64,000 nucleotides of DNA from Gemmatimonas groenlandica (GCF_013004105.1 NZ_CP053085.1:2232001-2296000), one strand, 5' to 3'. Numbered from the stretch's first letter, positions 27,228 to 37,800 are shown. Made by a program: numbers and translations. Notes: generated by a model from the sequence alone, not told the origin.

Positions 27228-28466
27228 TCAGCGGCGGCGCGCCGTGATCAGTACGGCGATGTCATCGGGGCGCGGATTGATGAAGTCGAGCCGCACACGA
27301 CCGTCGGGCATGGTGCTCACGGTTGCCGGAATGGCGCTGTTGGCGAGTACCCAACCCGCCGGAAGTACCACGGCATTCGCCGGACGTCCAAAGCTGCGGT
27401 CCCACACCAGCTCATTGCCGACCACACGGTAGCGGGTGCTGTCGGTGTACGTCTCCGACATGCGTAGACGTGTCGTCGCGCCGGGGGCCACCGGCGCAAA
27501 CCGGAAGACCACGATCTCCGTGGTTGGTGCGACCGGTTCACCGATGTCGAGCTTGGCCGCGGTGATGGCAGCGCCCTTGAGCACATCGAGCCGAAGCGGT
27601 TCGCCGGTATCGAGATTGCGAGCCGAGGGATTCGACACACGGCTGCCGGCGCGCACGACGTTGATGTAGTGATCCGTGCCGGGACGCGACTCGGTGTAGT
27701 CGTGATACAAGTCGAAGGCGTGCGTCTCCGGCTGCTGCAGGAAGTACACGATCTCCCGCGATTGCACCGCGCGCTCCTCGAGTCGCGCCTGCACGCTCGA
27801 TCGCACAGTGCCGGTGGACGTGGCCATCGATGCCACCGGACGGGCACGGAGTATCAACGGCGCTTCCGCGGGCGTGTTGTTCCAGAAGCTGATCGCGATG
27901 CGCCCGTCGGCCTCCTGTAGAATCTGCGACGGATAGTTGCACGACTCGAGTTCGTAGCCCTTCGGCAGCACCACCGCGTTGCGCTTGATGCCAAGCGGAC
28001 GGTTGAAGACGATGGTCGTGCCGTCGGTGAAGTAGCTCTTGGCGTCTTCGTACGTCTTGTCGATCAACACCCGCGCTTCGCCGCCATTGGGGGGCACCGG
28101 CCGCGCCAGCGTGACCCGGATGTACTGCTGCGTGCTGTCGGACACACGCACCCCACCGGCTCGCGCGACGGCCGCACCAACCACGTCGAACACCAGCGGC
28201 TTGCCGGTGGCGCGGTCGCTCACATGCTCGTCGGTGGCGATGCTGCCGGCGCGAATCGGATTGAAGTAGTACGTGGCGCCGGCTGTCGTGGCGGTCACGT
28301 CGTAGACAATGCGAAACTTGGCCGTGCCGGGCGCCAGCAGCTCGTATCGCGTATACGCGTCGGCTTCCGTTTGGCGCGGCGGTGCGGTCTGCGGTGTGGT
28401 CTGCGCCATCGCGGGATCGACGAGCGCGACGGCCAATGCCAGCGCGCATGCGCGTATGGCGTTCAT
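27228..28466 (-). CDS. Secreted protein with two internally duplicated modules, function unknown
   Basis: Exported protein of 412 residues (signal about 1-21, AMAQ). I do not recognise a family. It consists of two homologous halves: the first (about 40-220) has FNRPLGIKRNAVVLPKGYEL and RAGSIATDE, the second (about 240-412) has WDRSFGRPANAVVLPAGWVL and RAGSRVSNP at matching places. Both halves end with a D-G-R-x-x-x-x-F strand (DGRIAISF, DGRVRLDF). The composition is beta-rich and non-enzymatic. The VOC-protein gene upstream overlaps it (ATGA). Confidence 0.75.
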   Translation of the reverse strand: MNAIRACALALAVALVDPAMAQTTPQTAPPRQTEADAYTRYELLAPGTAKFRIVYDVTATTAGATYYFNPIRAGSIATDEHVSDRATGKPLVFDVVGAAVARAGGVRVSDSTQQYIRVTLARPVPPNGGEARVLIDKTYEDAKSYFTDGTTIVFNRPLGIKRNAVVLPKGYELESCNYPSQILQEADGRIAISFWNNTPAEAPLILRARPVASMATSTGTVRSSVQARLEERAVQSREIVYFLQQPETHAFDLYHDYTESRPGTDHYINVVRAGSRVSNPSARNLDTGEPLRLDVLKGAAITAAKLDIGEPVAPTTEIVVFRFAPVAPGATTRLRMSETYTDSTRYRVVGNELVWDRSFGRPANAVVLPAGWVLANSAIPATVSTMPDGRVRLDFINPRPDDIAVLITARRR

Positions 28467-28849
28467 GCGGGCTGCACGAGGTTGATGAGATTTCCGCAGG
28501 TGTCTTCGAACAGCACGACCGTGACCGAACCCATGACGGCCGGCTCTCCGCGGAACGCGACACCGGCCGCCTTCAGTCGCGCAAACTCGGCGTGGATGTC
28601 GGTGGAGATGAACGCAGTAGCCGGAACTCCGGCGTCGAACAGCGCCTTCTGAAAGACACGCGCCGGTTCGAACGCCATCGGCTCCAGCACCAACTCCACA
28701 CCCGCCATGCCATCGGGCGCCGTCACGGTGAGCCAGCGATACTCGCCAAACGGGAGGTCCGACATTTTTTCAAAACCCAGCACCTCAGTATAGAACTTGA
28801 GCGCCTTCGACTGATCGTCGACCATGACGCTGATGAACTTGAGCTGCAT
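28463..28849 (-). CDS. VOC-superfamily (glyoxalase/bleomycin-resistance-like) protein
   Basis: Complete single VOC module of 128 residues. It has the two beta-alpha-beta-beta-beta halves: MQLKFISVMVDDQSKALKFYTEVLGFE, then FISTDIHAEFARLKAAGVAFRG and VVLFEDTCGNLINLVQPA. Metal ligand positions are only partly filled (His/Glu sites are uncertain), so it could be an enzyme or a binding protein. ATG at 28849 gives the family N-terminus. Its stop overlaps the start of the duplicated secreted protein. Confidence 0.82.
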   Translation of the reverse strand: MQLKFISVMVDDQSKALKFYTEVLGFEKMSDLPFGEYRWLTVTAPDGMAGVELVLEPMAFEPARVFQKALFDAGVPATAFISTDIHAEFARLKAAGVAFRGEPAVMGSVTVVLFEDTCGNLINLVQPA

Positions 28850-29044
28850 AGCATGCCTCGCGAGGTACGGCCGTCGGGGTGACACGGTGAGCGACTGCCT
28901 AAGCTGCGGCGGGAAGCAGGGCGAGGGAAGTCGCGAGTTGCCGCTCGCCGCGAGCACGCGCAGGTTCCATTATTACCTGCTGCGCAGCCCGCTGCTCGCA
29001 CCCTGCAAACGTCCTGCTGGCCCCCTTCCCGAGCCTCTTTGCCC

Positions 29045-31078
29045 ATGAAGCGTTCCTTCACCATCGCCCCGGTCCTGCTGGCGCTGGCGACTCCGCTCGC
29101 CGCTCTGTCAGCGCAGGCAGCGCCGAAGATTGCCCGACTCGTGATCACTCCGGCCAGCCGTACGGTAGTGGCAGGCGACACTATGCGCCTGCGCACCGAA
29201 GCGCGCGACGCGCAGGGCAACGTGCTCTCCGGCGTCACGGTGCGATACCGTTTGGGCGGCTCGGCTCGCTTTGAAGGGCGGGTGGATTCGCTCGGCCTGG
29301 TGACGGCCAGCTCGACGGCCGTTCTGCCGATCACGGTCACGGCGACCATGCCGGGCGCCGCACCCACGTTTGAAGTCATCGAGATCACGGCGGTGCCGGG
29401 GCCGGCGGCTCGCATCGAGTTGTCGCCGAGTTCGCCCAAGCTCGTGGTCGGCCAACGCGTACGGGCGACCGCACGGGCGTATTCGGCCAGCGGCGATGCG
29501 CGTGGCGATCGCGTGACGTGGAAGAGCGAGAATCCGGCTGTGGCGAGTGTGACGACCACCGGGCTGATCACCGCCGCCAGGGCCGGCACGACGGCGATCG
29601 TCGCCACGTCCGGTGCGGTCACGCAGCGACTGCCCGTGGTGGTGGCGGCGTCATCGTTGTCGTCGCTCACACTCACCCCGGGGCACGTGGAAGCGCGCGC
29701 GGGCGACGTGCTGCGCTTCGCGCTGAACGCCAAGGACGCGAACGGTAAGGCCGTCACCGGGCTCACGCCCACCTGGAGCTTTTCACCCGGACAGGGACAG
29801 ATCGACGCCGATGGCGCGTTCGTGGGCTACGAGCCCGGCGACTACACGATCACCGCGTCGTTCGGCGCACGTAGCGTGGAGAGCACGATCACGCTGGCGC
29901 CGCGTGACGTACGCCGTCCGCTGTCGCTGGTGGGCCGCCTCCCGCGTACGCGATTCACCACGGAAGAAGTCTGGATCCATCCCGACGGCAAGCACGCCTA
30001 TCTGGGCTCGGGCGGCGGCGGCGATGTGCTGTACGCGCTCGACATCAGCAACCCGGCCGATCCGAAGGTGACGGACTCGATCATCTCGAACACGCGACGC
30101 GTGAACGACGTGATGACGTTCCCCGACGGCAAGTTCCTGGTGTTCACGCGCGAAGGCGCGAGCGACCGCAAGAACGGCATCGTAATCGCCTCGCTCGATG
30201 ATCCGGCGCATCCGAAGCCGATCGCCGAATTCACCGATGGCGTCACCGGCGGTGTGCACTCGGCGTTCGTGTACAAGCAGGACAAGTTCGGCACGTTCAT
30301 CTTCCTCACGAACGACGGTACCGGCGCGCTGCACGTGATCGACGTGAACGATCCGTATCACCCGAAGGAAGTGGCACGCTGGAAAACGGAAGGGCGTCCC
30401 GACGCCGGCCGCTCGTTGCACGACATCGACCTGCGCGATGGCCTGTTGTACGCGAGCTACTGGAACGACGGCCTGATCGTGCTCGACGTGGGCAACGGCA
30501 TCAAGGGCGGCTCGCCGTCGAATCCGGTGAAGGTGTCGCAGTTCAAGTACGACCTGAACGCGATGTACAAGCAGGTGGAAGTGGACGGCGGCCCGGGCTT
30601 CATTCGCGGTACGCACACCGCGTGGCGCCACAAGAACTACGTCTTCATTGCCGACGAAGTCTTCCCCGCCGCCGGGCCCAAGGGCACAAAGGACGCGGCT
30701 GCCGGTCGCGCCTACGGTCGCCTGCAGGTGGTCGACGTGTCCGACATCGCCAACCCGAAAGCGGTGGCGTTCTACGAGCCGGAGTACGGCGGCGTGCACA
30801 ACGTGTGGGTGGCTGGTGACTCGCTCTACATGGGCGCGTACAACGCCGGCTTCCGCGTGTTCGACATCTCGGGGGAATTGCGCGGCGATTTGCGCGCGCA
30901 GGGACGCGAAATCGGCCATCTCAACACCGCCGACATGGACGGTCACGTGAAGAACGCGGCGATGACATGGGGCGTCGTCGTGAACCCGAAGGACGGACTC
31001 GCCTACGTGAACGACGACAACAACGGCTTGTGGATCATCCGCATCGAACCCAAGCCGGTGAAGAAGGTCATTCCGTGA
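29045..31078 (+). CDS. Secreted protein with BIG2-like domains and an LVIVD-repeat propeller
   Basis: Exported protein of 677 residues (signal about 1-25, ALSAQA). Residues 30-290 hold three Ig-like/BIG2-like domains (GDTMRLRTEARDAQGN, VGQRVRATARAY, AGDVLRFALNAKDANG). Residues 295-670 form a propeller of LVIVD-type repeats (VLYALDISNPADPKV, LHVIDVNDPYHPKEV, LQVVDVSDIANPKAV, FRVFDISGELRG). LVIVD repeats occur in bacterial surface proteins of unknown function. ATG at 29045 lies right before the signal; an in-frame TTG at 29039 adds two residues. It is coupled to the next gene by a GTGA overlap. Confidence 0.8.
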   Translation: MKRSFTIAPVLLALATPLAALSAQAAPKIARLVITPASRTVVAGDTMRLRTEARDAQGNVLSGVTVRYRLGGSARFEGRVDSLGLVTASSTAVLPITVTATMPGAAPTFEVIEITAVPGPAARIELSPSSPKLVVGQRVRATARAYSASGDARGDRVTWKSENPAVASVTTTGLITAARAGTTAIVATSGAVTQRLPVVVAASSLSSLTLTPGHVEARAGDVLRFALNAKDANGKAVTGLTPTWSFSPGQGQIDADGAFVGYEPGDYTITASFGARSVESTITLAPRDVRRPLSLVGRLPRTRFTTEEVWIHPDGKHAYLGSGGGGDVLYALDISNPADPKVTDSIISNTRRVNDVMTFPDGKFLVFTREGASDRKNGIVIASLDDPAHPKPIAEFTDGVTGGVHSAFVYKQDKFGTFIFLTNDGTGALHVIDVNDPYHPKEVARWKTEGRPDAGRSLHDIDLRDGLLYASYWNDGLIVLDVGNGIKGGSPSNPVKVSQFKYDLNAMYKQVEVDGGPGFIRGTHTAWRHKNYVFIADEVFPAAGPKGTKDAAAGRAYGRLQVVDVSDIANPKAVAFYEPEYGGVHNVWVAGDSLYMGAYNAGFRVFDISGELRGDLRAQGREIGHLNTADMDGHVKNAAMTWGVVVNPKDGLAYVNDDNNGLWIIRIEPKPVKKVIP

Positions 31079-32253
31079 CGTCTCGCTCCATGCGCGTGGC
31101 GTTGCTGACGACGATGCTGTGCGCGAGCTCCACGCTGCGTGCACAGCCGCCGATGCGCGACTACCTCGTACTGGTCGCCAGCGAATCGGTGGACCGCGTG
31201 GCGCTGGTGCGTTTCGGTCCCGCCGGTGCACGCGTGGAGCGCGAGAAGTACGTGGGCTGGTCGAAGATGGAAGTAGCTGGTCCGCACGGCGTGGCGATCT
31301 CGCCAGACGCAAAGGAGTACTTCGTGACGATCGCCCACGGCACGCCGTTCGGAAAGTTGGTGAAGTATGACGCCGCGACCGACACGCAGTTGGGCAGCGT
31401 GATGCTGGGAAACTTTCCCGCGACAGCGCAGGTCTCGCCCGATGGTGCGCTCGTATTCGTCGTGAATTTCAATTTGCACGGCGACATGGAGACGAGCGAT
31501 GTGTCGGTGGTCGCCGCGAAGGAGATGGTGGAGATCGCGCGCATCCGCACCTGCACGATGCCACACGGGTCGCGACTCTCGAGTGACGGTACCAAGCACT
31601 ACTCGGCCTGCATGATGGATGAAACGCTGGCCGAGATCGATGCCAGCACGCTGTCGGTGAGCCGCCATTTCTTTCTCACGAAGGGGAAGGAGATGGGCAT
31701 GGTGGGCGCGCCGGCTGAGCGCGGCGCGAGTGATCATGCGGCGCACGGCGGTGCGGCCACCGACATGTCGGGTCACGGCATGGAGCCACCGAAGCCAGGT
31801 GACATCTCCTGCTCTCCCACGTGGGCGCAACCATCGCGCAACGGCTCACGCGTCTGGGTCGCGTGCAACAAGTCGAGCGACTTGTTGGAGATCGACACGA
31901 AGTCGTGGACGCTGGTCCGTCGCATTCCCGCCGGACCTGGCGTGTACAACCTGGCCACCACGCACGATGGTGCGCGGATCATCGCGACCAATAAGCGCGA
32001 CGCGTCGATGTCGGTGTTCGACGCGGTGTCGGCCAAGGAGCTCGCCCGTATTCCCACCACGCGCAAGGTCGTACACGGCATCGCCGTGTCCGACGACGAC
32101 CGTTACGCGTTCATTTCCGTGGAGGGCGTGGGCTCGGAACCCGGCACGGTGGATGTGATCGACCTCGGCACACTCAAGAAGGTGGCGTCGGTGGACGTCG
32201 GACAGCAGGCGGGAGGCATCGACTTTCTGCGGTCGGAGCCGGTAAAGCGCTAG
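31075..32253 (+). CDS. Secreted YVTN-type beta-propeller with His/Met-rich insert
   Basis: Exported propeller of about 392 residues (signal about 1-23, LRAQ). Seven-blade-type repeats are visible: HGVAISPDAKEYFVTIAHG, SPDGALVFVVNFN, LATTHDGARIIATNKRD, GIAVSDDDRYAFISVEG. An insertion at about 210-240 is rich in His, Met and Gly (DHAAHGGAATDMSGHGMEP), a composition often used to bind copper or other metals. The GTG at 31075 overlaps the stop of the LVIVD gene; ATG at 31090 is an alternative. Stop codons of this gene and the convergent kinase share CTAG. Confidence 0.78.
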   Translation: MTSRSMRVALLTTMLCASSTLRAQPPMRDYLVLVASESVDRVALVRFGPAGARVEREKYVGWSKMEVAGPHGVAISPDAKEYFVTIAHGTPFGKLVKYDAATDTQLGSVMLGNFPATAQVSPDGALVFVVNFNLHGDMETSDVSVVAAKEMVEIARIRTCTMPHGSRLSSDGTKHYSACMMDETLAEIDASTLSVSRHFFLTKGKEMGMVGAPAERGASDHAAHGGAATDMSGHGMEPPKPGDISCSPTWAQPSRNGSRVWVACNKSSDLLEIDTKSWTLVRRIPAGPGVYNLATTHDGARIIATNKRDASMSVFDAVSAKELARIPTTRKVVHGIAVSDDDRYAFISVEGVGSEPGTVDVIDLGTLKKVASVDVGQQAGGIDFLRSEPVKR

Positions 32254-33683
32254 CGCGCGAGCACGGGCACCACGATGCGCACGACGTTGTGACCGGCGCT
32301 ATGCAGGAATTCGACGCGTCCATGATGTGAAGTGGCCACCCAGCGCACGATCGAGAGGCCCAGCCCTCGGTCGTTCGCTGGCGCCATCGGACTACGCGTC
32401 GCCGCCTCGGTCAATGGCTGGCCGTCGTTGCGGACCTCGAGTATGGCCTCACCGGCGTGCGCCACCTCGCCTCGCGCCTCCTCGCCCCTCACCGCGCGAC
32501 ACGAGACGGTGATCGGCGCCGTCGGCACCCCGTGCCGGCAGGCGTTCTCGACCAGTTCGAGCAGTGCCTCCTGCAACAGCGCGGCGTTCCCCAGCACCGT
32601 GACCGGTTCCGCGTCGCCGATCGCGAGCGCGTGTCCCGTCACCGACGCTCTGGCCCGCATCAGATCCGTACACTCGAGCACGAGACTGTCGAGCTCTACG
32701 CGTTGTTCGAGACGCACCACCTCGCCGGCGCGCGCTTCAGCCAGGAGGAAGAGCTCATCGACGCGACGGCGCATCTGCTCGGCCGCTGTGCGCACGCGCG
32801 CCAGCGACGATCGAAGCCGTTCGGCGTCCGGCGCGGCCGCGGGCGTGCCCGCCACCGGGTCGAGTGCCAGCCCGGCTTCACCCAGCACGAGCGTGAGTGG
32901 CGTGCGAATCTGGTGTGCCGCCTCGCGCACGAACTGTCGATTGCGCTGCTGCGCCTCGTCGAGTCGGATCATCAGCGCATCGAACTCCGCGGCCAACGCC
33001 CCGAGCTCGTCGCCGCCATACTGCGGAAAGAGCCGACGAGAGAGATCGGTTGGTGCGATGGCCGCAATATCCTGCGATAGCTGCCGGACCGGAGCCATGG
33101 CGCGCCCGGCGAGCAGGTAGCCGACCAGCAGGCTCGCCAGAAGAATGAGCGGTACGCCAACGGCAATGACGACGAGGAGCAGCTCGGTGTCGGCCTCGAT
33201 GCCTTCGGTCGAACCAAACGTGACGACGCGGACTCGATGCGAGGTCGTCGCGGCGTCGACTGTCACGACGATCGTCGTGTCGATCAAGCGGCCGCGGAGA
33301 TCCGGACCGCCCCGATCAACATCGAAGCGCGTCGCGGGGCGGTCCCGCATTACGGCCAACACGCGTTGCCCGGCCCCGTCAGGGTCTCGGAGCGCCGCCA
33401 GCGTACCGCTGACGGCGAGCAGCAGAAAGGCGTCACCGTTGTCGGGCCACTCGGCCGCGACTTCGCCTGCCACGAACGCATACGACGAGTCGGGCGTTTC
33501 GGCGTACTCGCGCGCCACCGCGGCGATCAGTCCAGCGCCAATCCCGTCAAGATGCGTGTCAAAGCGTCGCGTCGACTCGCGCGCCATGAACGCAAGTCCG
33601 CCGGCGGCGAGCAGGCCCGTGCCGACGGCGAACGCCATCGCGAAGCCAAAGGCAAGCCGAAGCCGTAGCCGACTAATGGCCAT
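32250..33683 (-). CDS. Membrane sensor histidine kinase
   Basis: Kinase of 477 residues. N-terminal helix (about 8-28), a periplasmic sensor (about 35-155), a second helix (about 160-185, LLLVVIAVGVPLILLASLLVGYLLAG) and HAMP precede the HisKA box with the phospho-His in AAHQIRTPLT (about residue 256). The ATP domain shows N-box ENACRHG and G-box DRGLGLSIV. It overlaps the upstream response regulator by 11 bases, so the two form a two-component pair. Start ATG at 33683; GTG at 33689 is possible. It resembles EnvZ/CpxA-like kinases controlling efflux operons. Confidence 0.9.
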   Translation of the reverse strand: MAISRLRLRLAFGFAMAFAVGTGLLAAGGLAFMARESTRRFDTHLDGIGAGLIAAVAREYAETPDSSYAFVAGEVAAEWPDNGDAFLLLAVSGTLAALRDPDGAGQRVLAVMRDRPATRFDVDRGGPDLRGRLIDTTIVVTVDAATTSHRVRVVTFGSTEGIEADTELLLVVIAVGVPLILLASLLVGYLLAGRAMAPVRQLSQDIAAIAPTDLSRRLFPQYGGDELGALAAEFDALMIRLDEAQQRNRQFVREAAHQIRTPLTLVLGEAGLALDPVAGTPAAAPDAERLRSSLARVRTAAEQMRRRVDELFLLAEARAGEVVRLEQRVELDSLVLECTDLMRARASVTGHALAIGDAEPVTVLGNAALLQEALLELVENACRHGVPTAPITVSCRAVRGEEARGEVAHAGEAILEVRNDGQPLTEAATRSPMAPANDRGLGLSIVRWVATSHHGRVEFLHSAGHNVVRIVVPVLAR

Positions 33684-34365
33684 CGTCACCGCCGATGCGA
33701 TCGGTCAGGAGATAGCCGGTGCCGCGGACGGTGTGCAGGAGCGGGAGCAGTCCCTCACCATCGATCTTGCGCCTCAGTCGGCCCACCAGCACATCGACGG
33801 CGTTGGCCACGGGATCGAAGTTGTCATCCCACACGTGATCGAGAATCTGCGAACGGCTGACGACCCGTCTCGCATTGCGCAGCAGATACTCCAACAACGC
33901 GACCTCGCGCGGCGTGAGCACGATCGGCATTCCCGCCCGATTCGCCTGACGCGTGGCGCTGTCCAACGCGAGATCCGCCAATCGCAGCACGGGCTCGAGC
34001 GCGACAGCCGGGCGTCGCGCCAAGGCACGAAGCCGGGCCAGCAGCTCACTGACCGCGAACGGCTTGGCGAGATAGTCATCGGCGCCGGCGTCGAGTCCCC
34101 GCACGCGGTCGTTGACCGCGTTCCGCGCGGTCAGCACGAGCACCGGCGTGCGGTCACCGCGTGCCCGCACCGCACGACACACCGCGAAGCCATCCATGTC
34201 CGGCAGGCCGACATCCAGTACGACGAGGTCGTACGGGCCGCGCGCGAGCGCGGCGAGCGCCGCCTGACCATCCGACACACCGTCGGGCGCCCAAGCGGCC
34301 TCGCGAATGACCCGAAGCAGGAAGTCGCGAACCTCCGCATCGTCCTCGACCACCAGGACTCGCAT
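33673..34365 (-). CDS. OmpR-family response regulator
   Basis: DNA-binding response regulator of 230 residues. The receiver has the acidic pair (VVEDDAEV), phospho-Asp 51 (VLDVGLPDMDG) and Lys at about 101 (YLAKPF). A winged-helix trans_reg_C domain follows (about 130-225, LTPREVALLEYLL, HTVRGTGYLL). It is the cognate partner of the overlapping kinase. Being the sixth gene of a seven-gene array, it probably controls the efflux genes upstream. Start ATG at 34365; a TTG at 34374 adds three residues. Confidence 0.9.
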   Translation of the reverse strand: MRVLVVEDDAEVRDFLLRVIREAAWAPDGVSDGQAALAALARGPYDLVVLDVGLPDMDGFAVCRAVRARGDRTPVLVLTARNAVNDRVRGLDAGADDYLAKPFAVSELLARLRALARRPAVALEPVLRLADLALDSATRQANRAGMPIVLTPREVALLEYLLRNARRVVSRSQILDHVWDDNFDPVANAVDVLVGRLRRKIDGEGLLPLLHTVRGTGYLLTDRIGGDDGH

Positions 34366-34397
34366 ACGGATCAAGCTAGCAGGCAGACCTGAAGCGG

Positions 34398-34793
34398 CTA
34401 CGCGCCCGGCTTCTTCACCGCGGGCGGAACCTTGGCCTTTGCTGCCTTTGCCTTGTCCTCCTTCGCCTCCTTCGCCTCGTCGGCCGGTGTTTCATGCTCG
34501 ACACCGACCACGGCACCCGTCAGCGCATCGACGAGCACCTCTTCGATGCCACTCTTGCCCGCGACCTTGATGTCGAACGAGTACACGAGCTTCCCGTCTT
34601 CCTTTTCGATTTCTGCGCTCTGCACTTTGCCACCCGGCACCTTCGTCAGTGCCGTTGCCGTGGCGGTGGCGGGCGTGACCTTGGCCAGCTTTAGCAGCCC
34701 CGCCTTCTCTTCCTTTACAGTCACAGCCTGGGCTGACGCGACAGTCGCCGTCAGTGTCAGCGCGACAAGACCGCACGCAATCCGGTTACGCAT
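34398..34793 (-). CDS. PepSY-domain exported protein
   Basis: Protein of 131 residues with a signal peptide (about 1-22, SAQA). The PepSY-like middle (about 30-100) contains KVQSAEIEKEDGKLVYSFDIK and EEVLVDALTGAVVGVE, the usual two strands of the fold. The tail is low complexity (Lys/Ala/Glu/Asp). It lies 15 bases after the RND gene and 32 before the response regulator, so it is probably a periplasmic modulator or signal for the kinase. The precise role is unknown. Confidence 0.82.
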   Translation of the reverse strand: MRNRIACGLVALTLTATVASAQAVTVKEEKAGLLKLAKVTPATATATALTKVPGGKVQSAEIEKEDGKLVYSFDIKVAGKSGIEEVLVDALTGAVVGVEHETPADEAKEAKEDKAKAAKAKVPPAVKKPGA

Positions 34794-34808
34794 GGAGTAA
34801 TTCCTCGA

Positions 34809-37800
34809 TCAGAGAGTCGCCGTGGGAATGAGTCGGTAGCTCCGCCCGCGCACGGCCACGAGCAGAATGGGAACAGCGAAGAGCGTAATCGGCATGGATA
34901 ACGCCAGACCTCCGATCACGGCAATCGCCAGCGGCTTCTGCATTTCGCCACCCGCGCCGATCCCGAGGGCGAGCGGCAGCAGCCCAAACAGCGTACACAA
35001 CGTCGTCATAAGAATGGGACGCAGGCGAATGCGGGCCGCGTCGCGAATTCCCGTTTCAAGATCGACGCCATCAACGAGCATGCGATGCCGTGTGAAATCC
35101 AGCAAGATGATGCCGTTCTTTACAATCAGGCCGACCAGCAGGATCAGTCCCATGAAGCTCGACACGTTGAGCGAGACGCCGGTCGCCACGAGCAATCCGA
35201 ACGCGCCTCCGAACGACAGCGGTGCGGCCAGCAACACCACCAGCGGCTCCACCAGCGAGCGGAACTGCAACACCATCACGCACGCCACGCAGACGGCGGC
35301 GAGCGCCAGCACGAGGAGGAGCGTGGAGAAGGCGGCCTGTTGACTCGCGTACCGTCCACCCAGTTCAACGCGAACTCCGGCCGGCGCGGGATTCTGCGCG
35401 AGAATGGCCTGTACGTCGGCCATCACGGCGCTCAAGGCGCGCCCCTCGACTCCGGCCGTGACTATCACCAGCTGTTGCTGATTCTCGCGCAAGTGTTCGC
35501 TGCGTACCTCGCCAGGCATGAAGCTGGCCAACCCGCCAAGTGGTGTGGAACGGCCGGCTCGAGGGGTCCACACCGGCAGCGTGGCGAGACGTGCAACACT
35601 GAAGCGGACCGAATCGGGCGCTCGCACCCGCACGCCGATGGCCCGATCATCGAGTCTGATTTCTCCCGCGTCGACTCCCAGCAGCGCGCCACCGACGCTC
35701 GTGCTGATGTCCTGGGCCGACAGCCCGACCCGCTGCGCGGCATCGCCATCGACGTGCATGGCCAGCTCGGCGCTCGATTCGGGAATCCCCGAATAGAAAT
35801 CGGCCAGTCCAGCCACCTGTTCGACCTTCGGTCCGATCCGCACGGCATAGGCATCGAGCACGGCGAGTTCCGGGCCGAACAGCTTGATCTCCATTGGCGA
35901 GGACGCCCCAGACAGATCGTCGAGCACGTCCGACAGTATCTGGATGAACTCGACACGCACGCGCGGCACGGCACGTTCCACACGTTCCCGCACGTCGTCG
36001 ATGATCTCACTGATCGGCCGGGTGCGTTGCGCATGAGGCAGCAGTCGCACCGCAATGTCTCCCGTGTTCTGTTCAGTCGCAAACAATCCAAGCTCGGCGC
36101 CCGTCCGCCGGGACGTGCCGCTCACCTCCGGCGTCTCAGCGAGGATACGCTCGATGATGTGCAGTTGCCGATCCGTTTCCGCCAGCGCCGTTCCCCCTGG
36201 TGTCACGTAGTCGATGATGAACGAGCCCTCGTCCATATCGGGAAGAAAGCCACTCCCCGCAGCGCGATAGGCCAGCACGCCGCCGGCGACGAGCAGCAAC
36301 GCGACGACGAAGAGTGCCCCGGCACGATGGAGCACACCGCCCAGCAGGTCAGCGTAGCGCGTCGATAGTCGATCGAGCCAGGCACCGACGCGACCGGTCA
36401 CCGTCTGCGTCTTCTCGACGACGGGCACGTCCTGCTCACGGAGGAACTGAGCACTCAACAACGGTATGATGCTCAGCGCGAGCACCAGAGACACCACGAC
36501 GCTCGTCGTCAACGTGAGCGACAGCGCGGCGAAGAACTGGCCCGTGACGCCTTGCAGCAGGCCGAGTGGAAGAAACACGACGACGGTGGTGGCGGTGGAC
36601 GACGTCACGGGCCAGATCAACTCGTCGACGGCCTCGCGAATCGCCATCGAACGGTCCGTTGTGAGCGCCAGATGCCGCACGATGTTCTCCGTGATCACCA
36701 CGGCATCATCAATCACCAAACCGATGGCGATCGCCATGGCGCCGAGCGTCATCAGGTTGAAGGTCTGCCCGAACGCGGACATCAACAGCACGGTGATCGC
36801 CAGCGTGAGCGGAATGGCCATCGCGCTGATGGCGGTGATGCGCAGGTGCCGTAGGAACAGGAGGAGAATCACGATGGCGAGGAACGTGCCGATCAGCATC
36901 GCGTCGCGAACCGAGGACACCGCTTCACGGACGAGCGCCGCCTGATCATAGACCGGACTGAAGTGCACGCCCGGCGGCAGCGTCGTGGCGAGCGCCCGTA
37001 CCACCGTGGCGACACTGTCGGCCACCCCCACCGTGTTACCGCCAACCTGTCGCGTGATATTCAACAACGCGGCCGGATGGCCATTCCCGGAGATGAGGCG
37101 CACGTGGTCCTCCGTGCCCAGCAGCACCCGCGCGAGATCGCGCACGCGCATGCCGCGGCGCAGGACGACGTTCTCGACGTCCTCCACGGAGTGCGCCTCC
37201 TGACTCGAGACCACGAGGTACTCTTTGTAGTCCCGCGACACCCGCCCCACCGCGTCCACCGCGATACCCGCCCGAATGTCAGCGGCTAGGTCGTTGTACG
37301 TCATACCGGCCGCGGCGAGACGCGCGGGGTCGGCCACGACTTCGATCTCCCGCATATCCGAACCCTGCACGTCGACGCGACCCACACCCGGCACGCGCGA
37401 GAGTACCGGCTTGAGCTGGTAGCGGGCGATGTCGAAGAGCGTGGCGGCGTCACCACCTTCCAGGTTGTACGACAGGATCGGGAAGAGTGCCGGCGTCAGG
37501 CGTTCGACCTCGACTTGCACCGCCGGCGGCAGCGACGAGCGGATCTGCTCGACGCGCGTGCGCACGAGCTGCAGCGCGCTTTCCATCGACGTGCCTTCAG
37601 CGAACGTGATGTTGACCTCGCTGGCGCCTCGAATCGACCGCGATGTCACCCGCTCGACGCCGGGCACGATGCTGACCGCTTCCTCGATGGGTCGTGTCAC
37701 CGAGAACACGATCTGTCTCGCACCGAGCGAGGACCCTTGCGCGATGATCGTGACGCGCGGGAAGGTGAGTTCGGGATACACGGCGGACGGCAGCCGCATC

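Noticed and set aside
29783-31312. Minus-strand open frame of about 509 codons
   Set aside because: Antisense to the LVIVD propeller gene; no motif or start context.
35085-36368. Plus-strand open frame of about 427 codons
   Set aside because: Antisense to the RND transporter gene; the pump motifs on the other strand are unambiguous.
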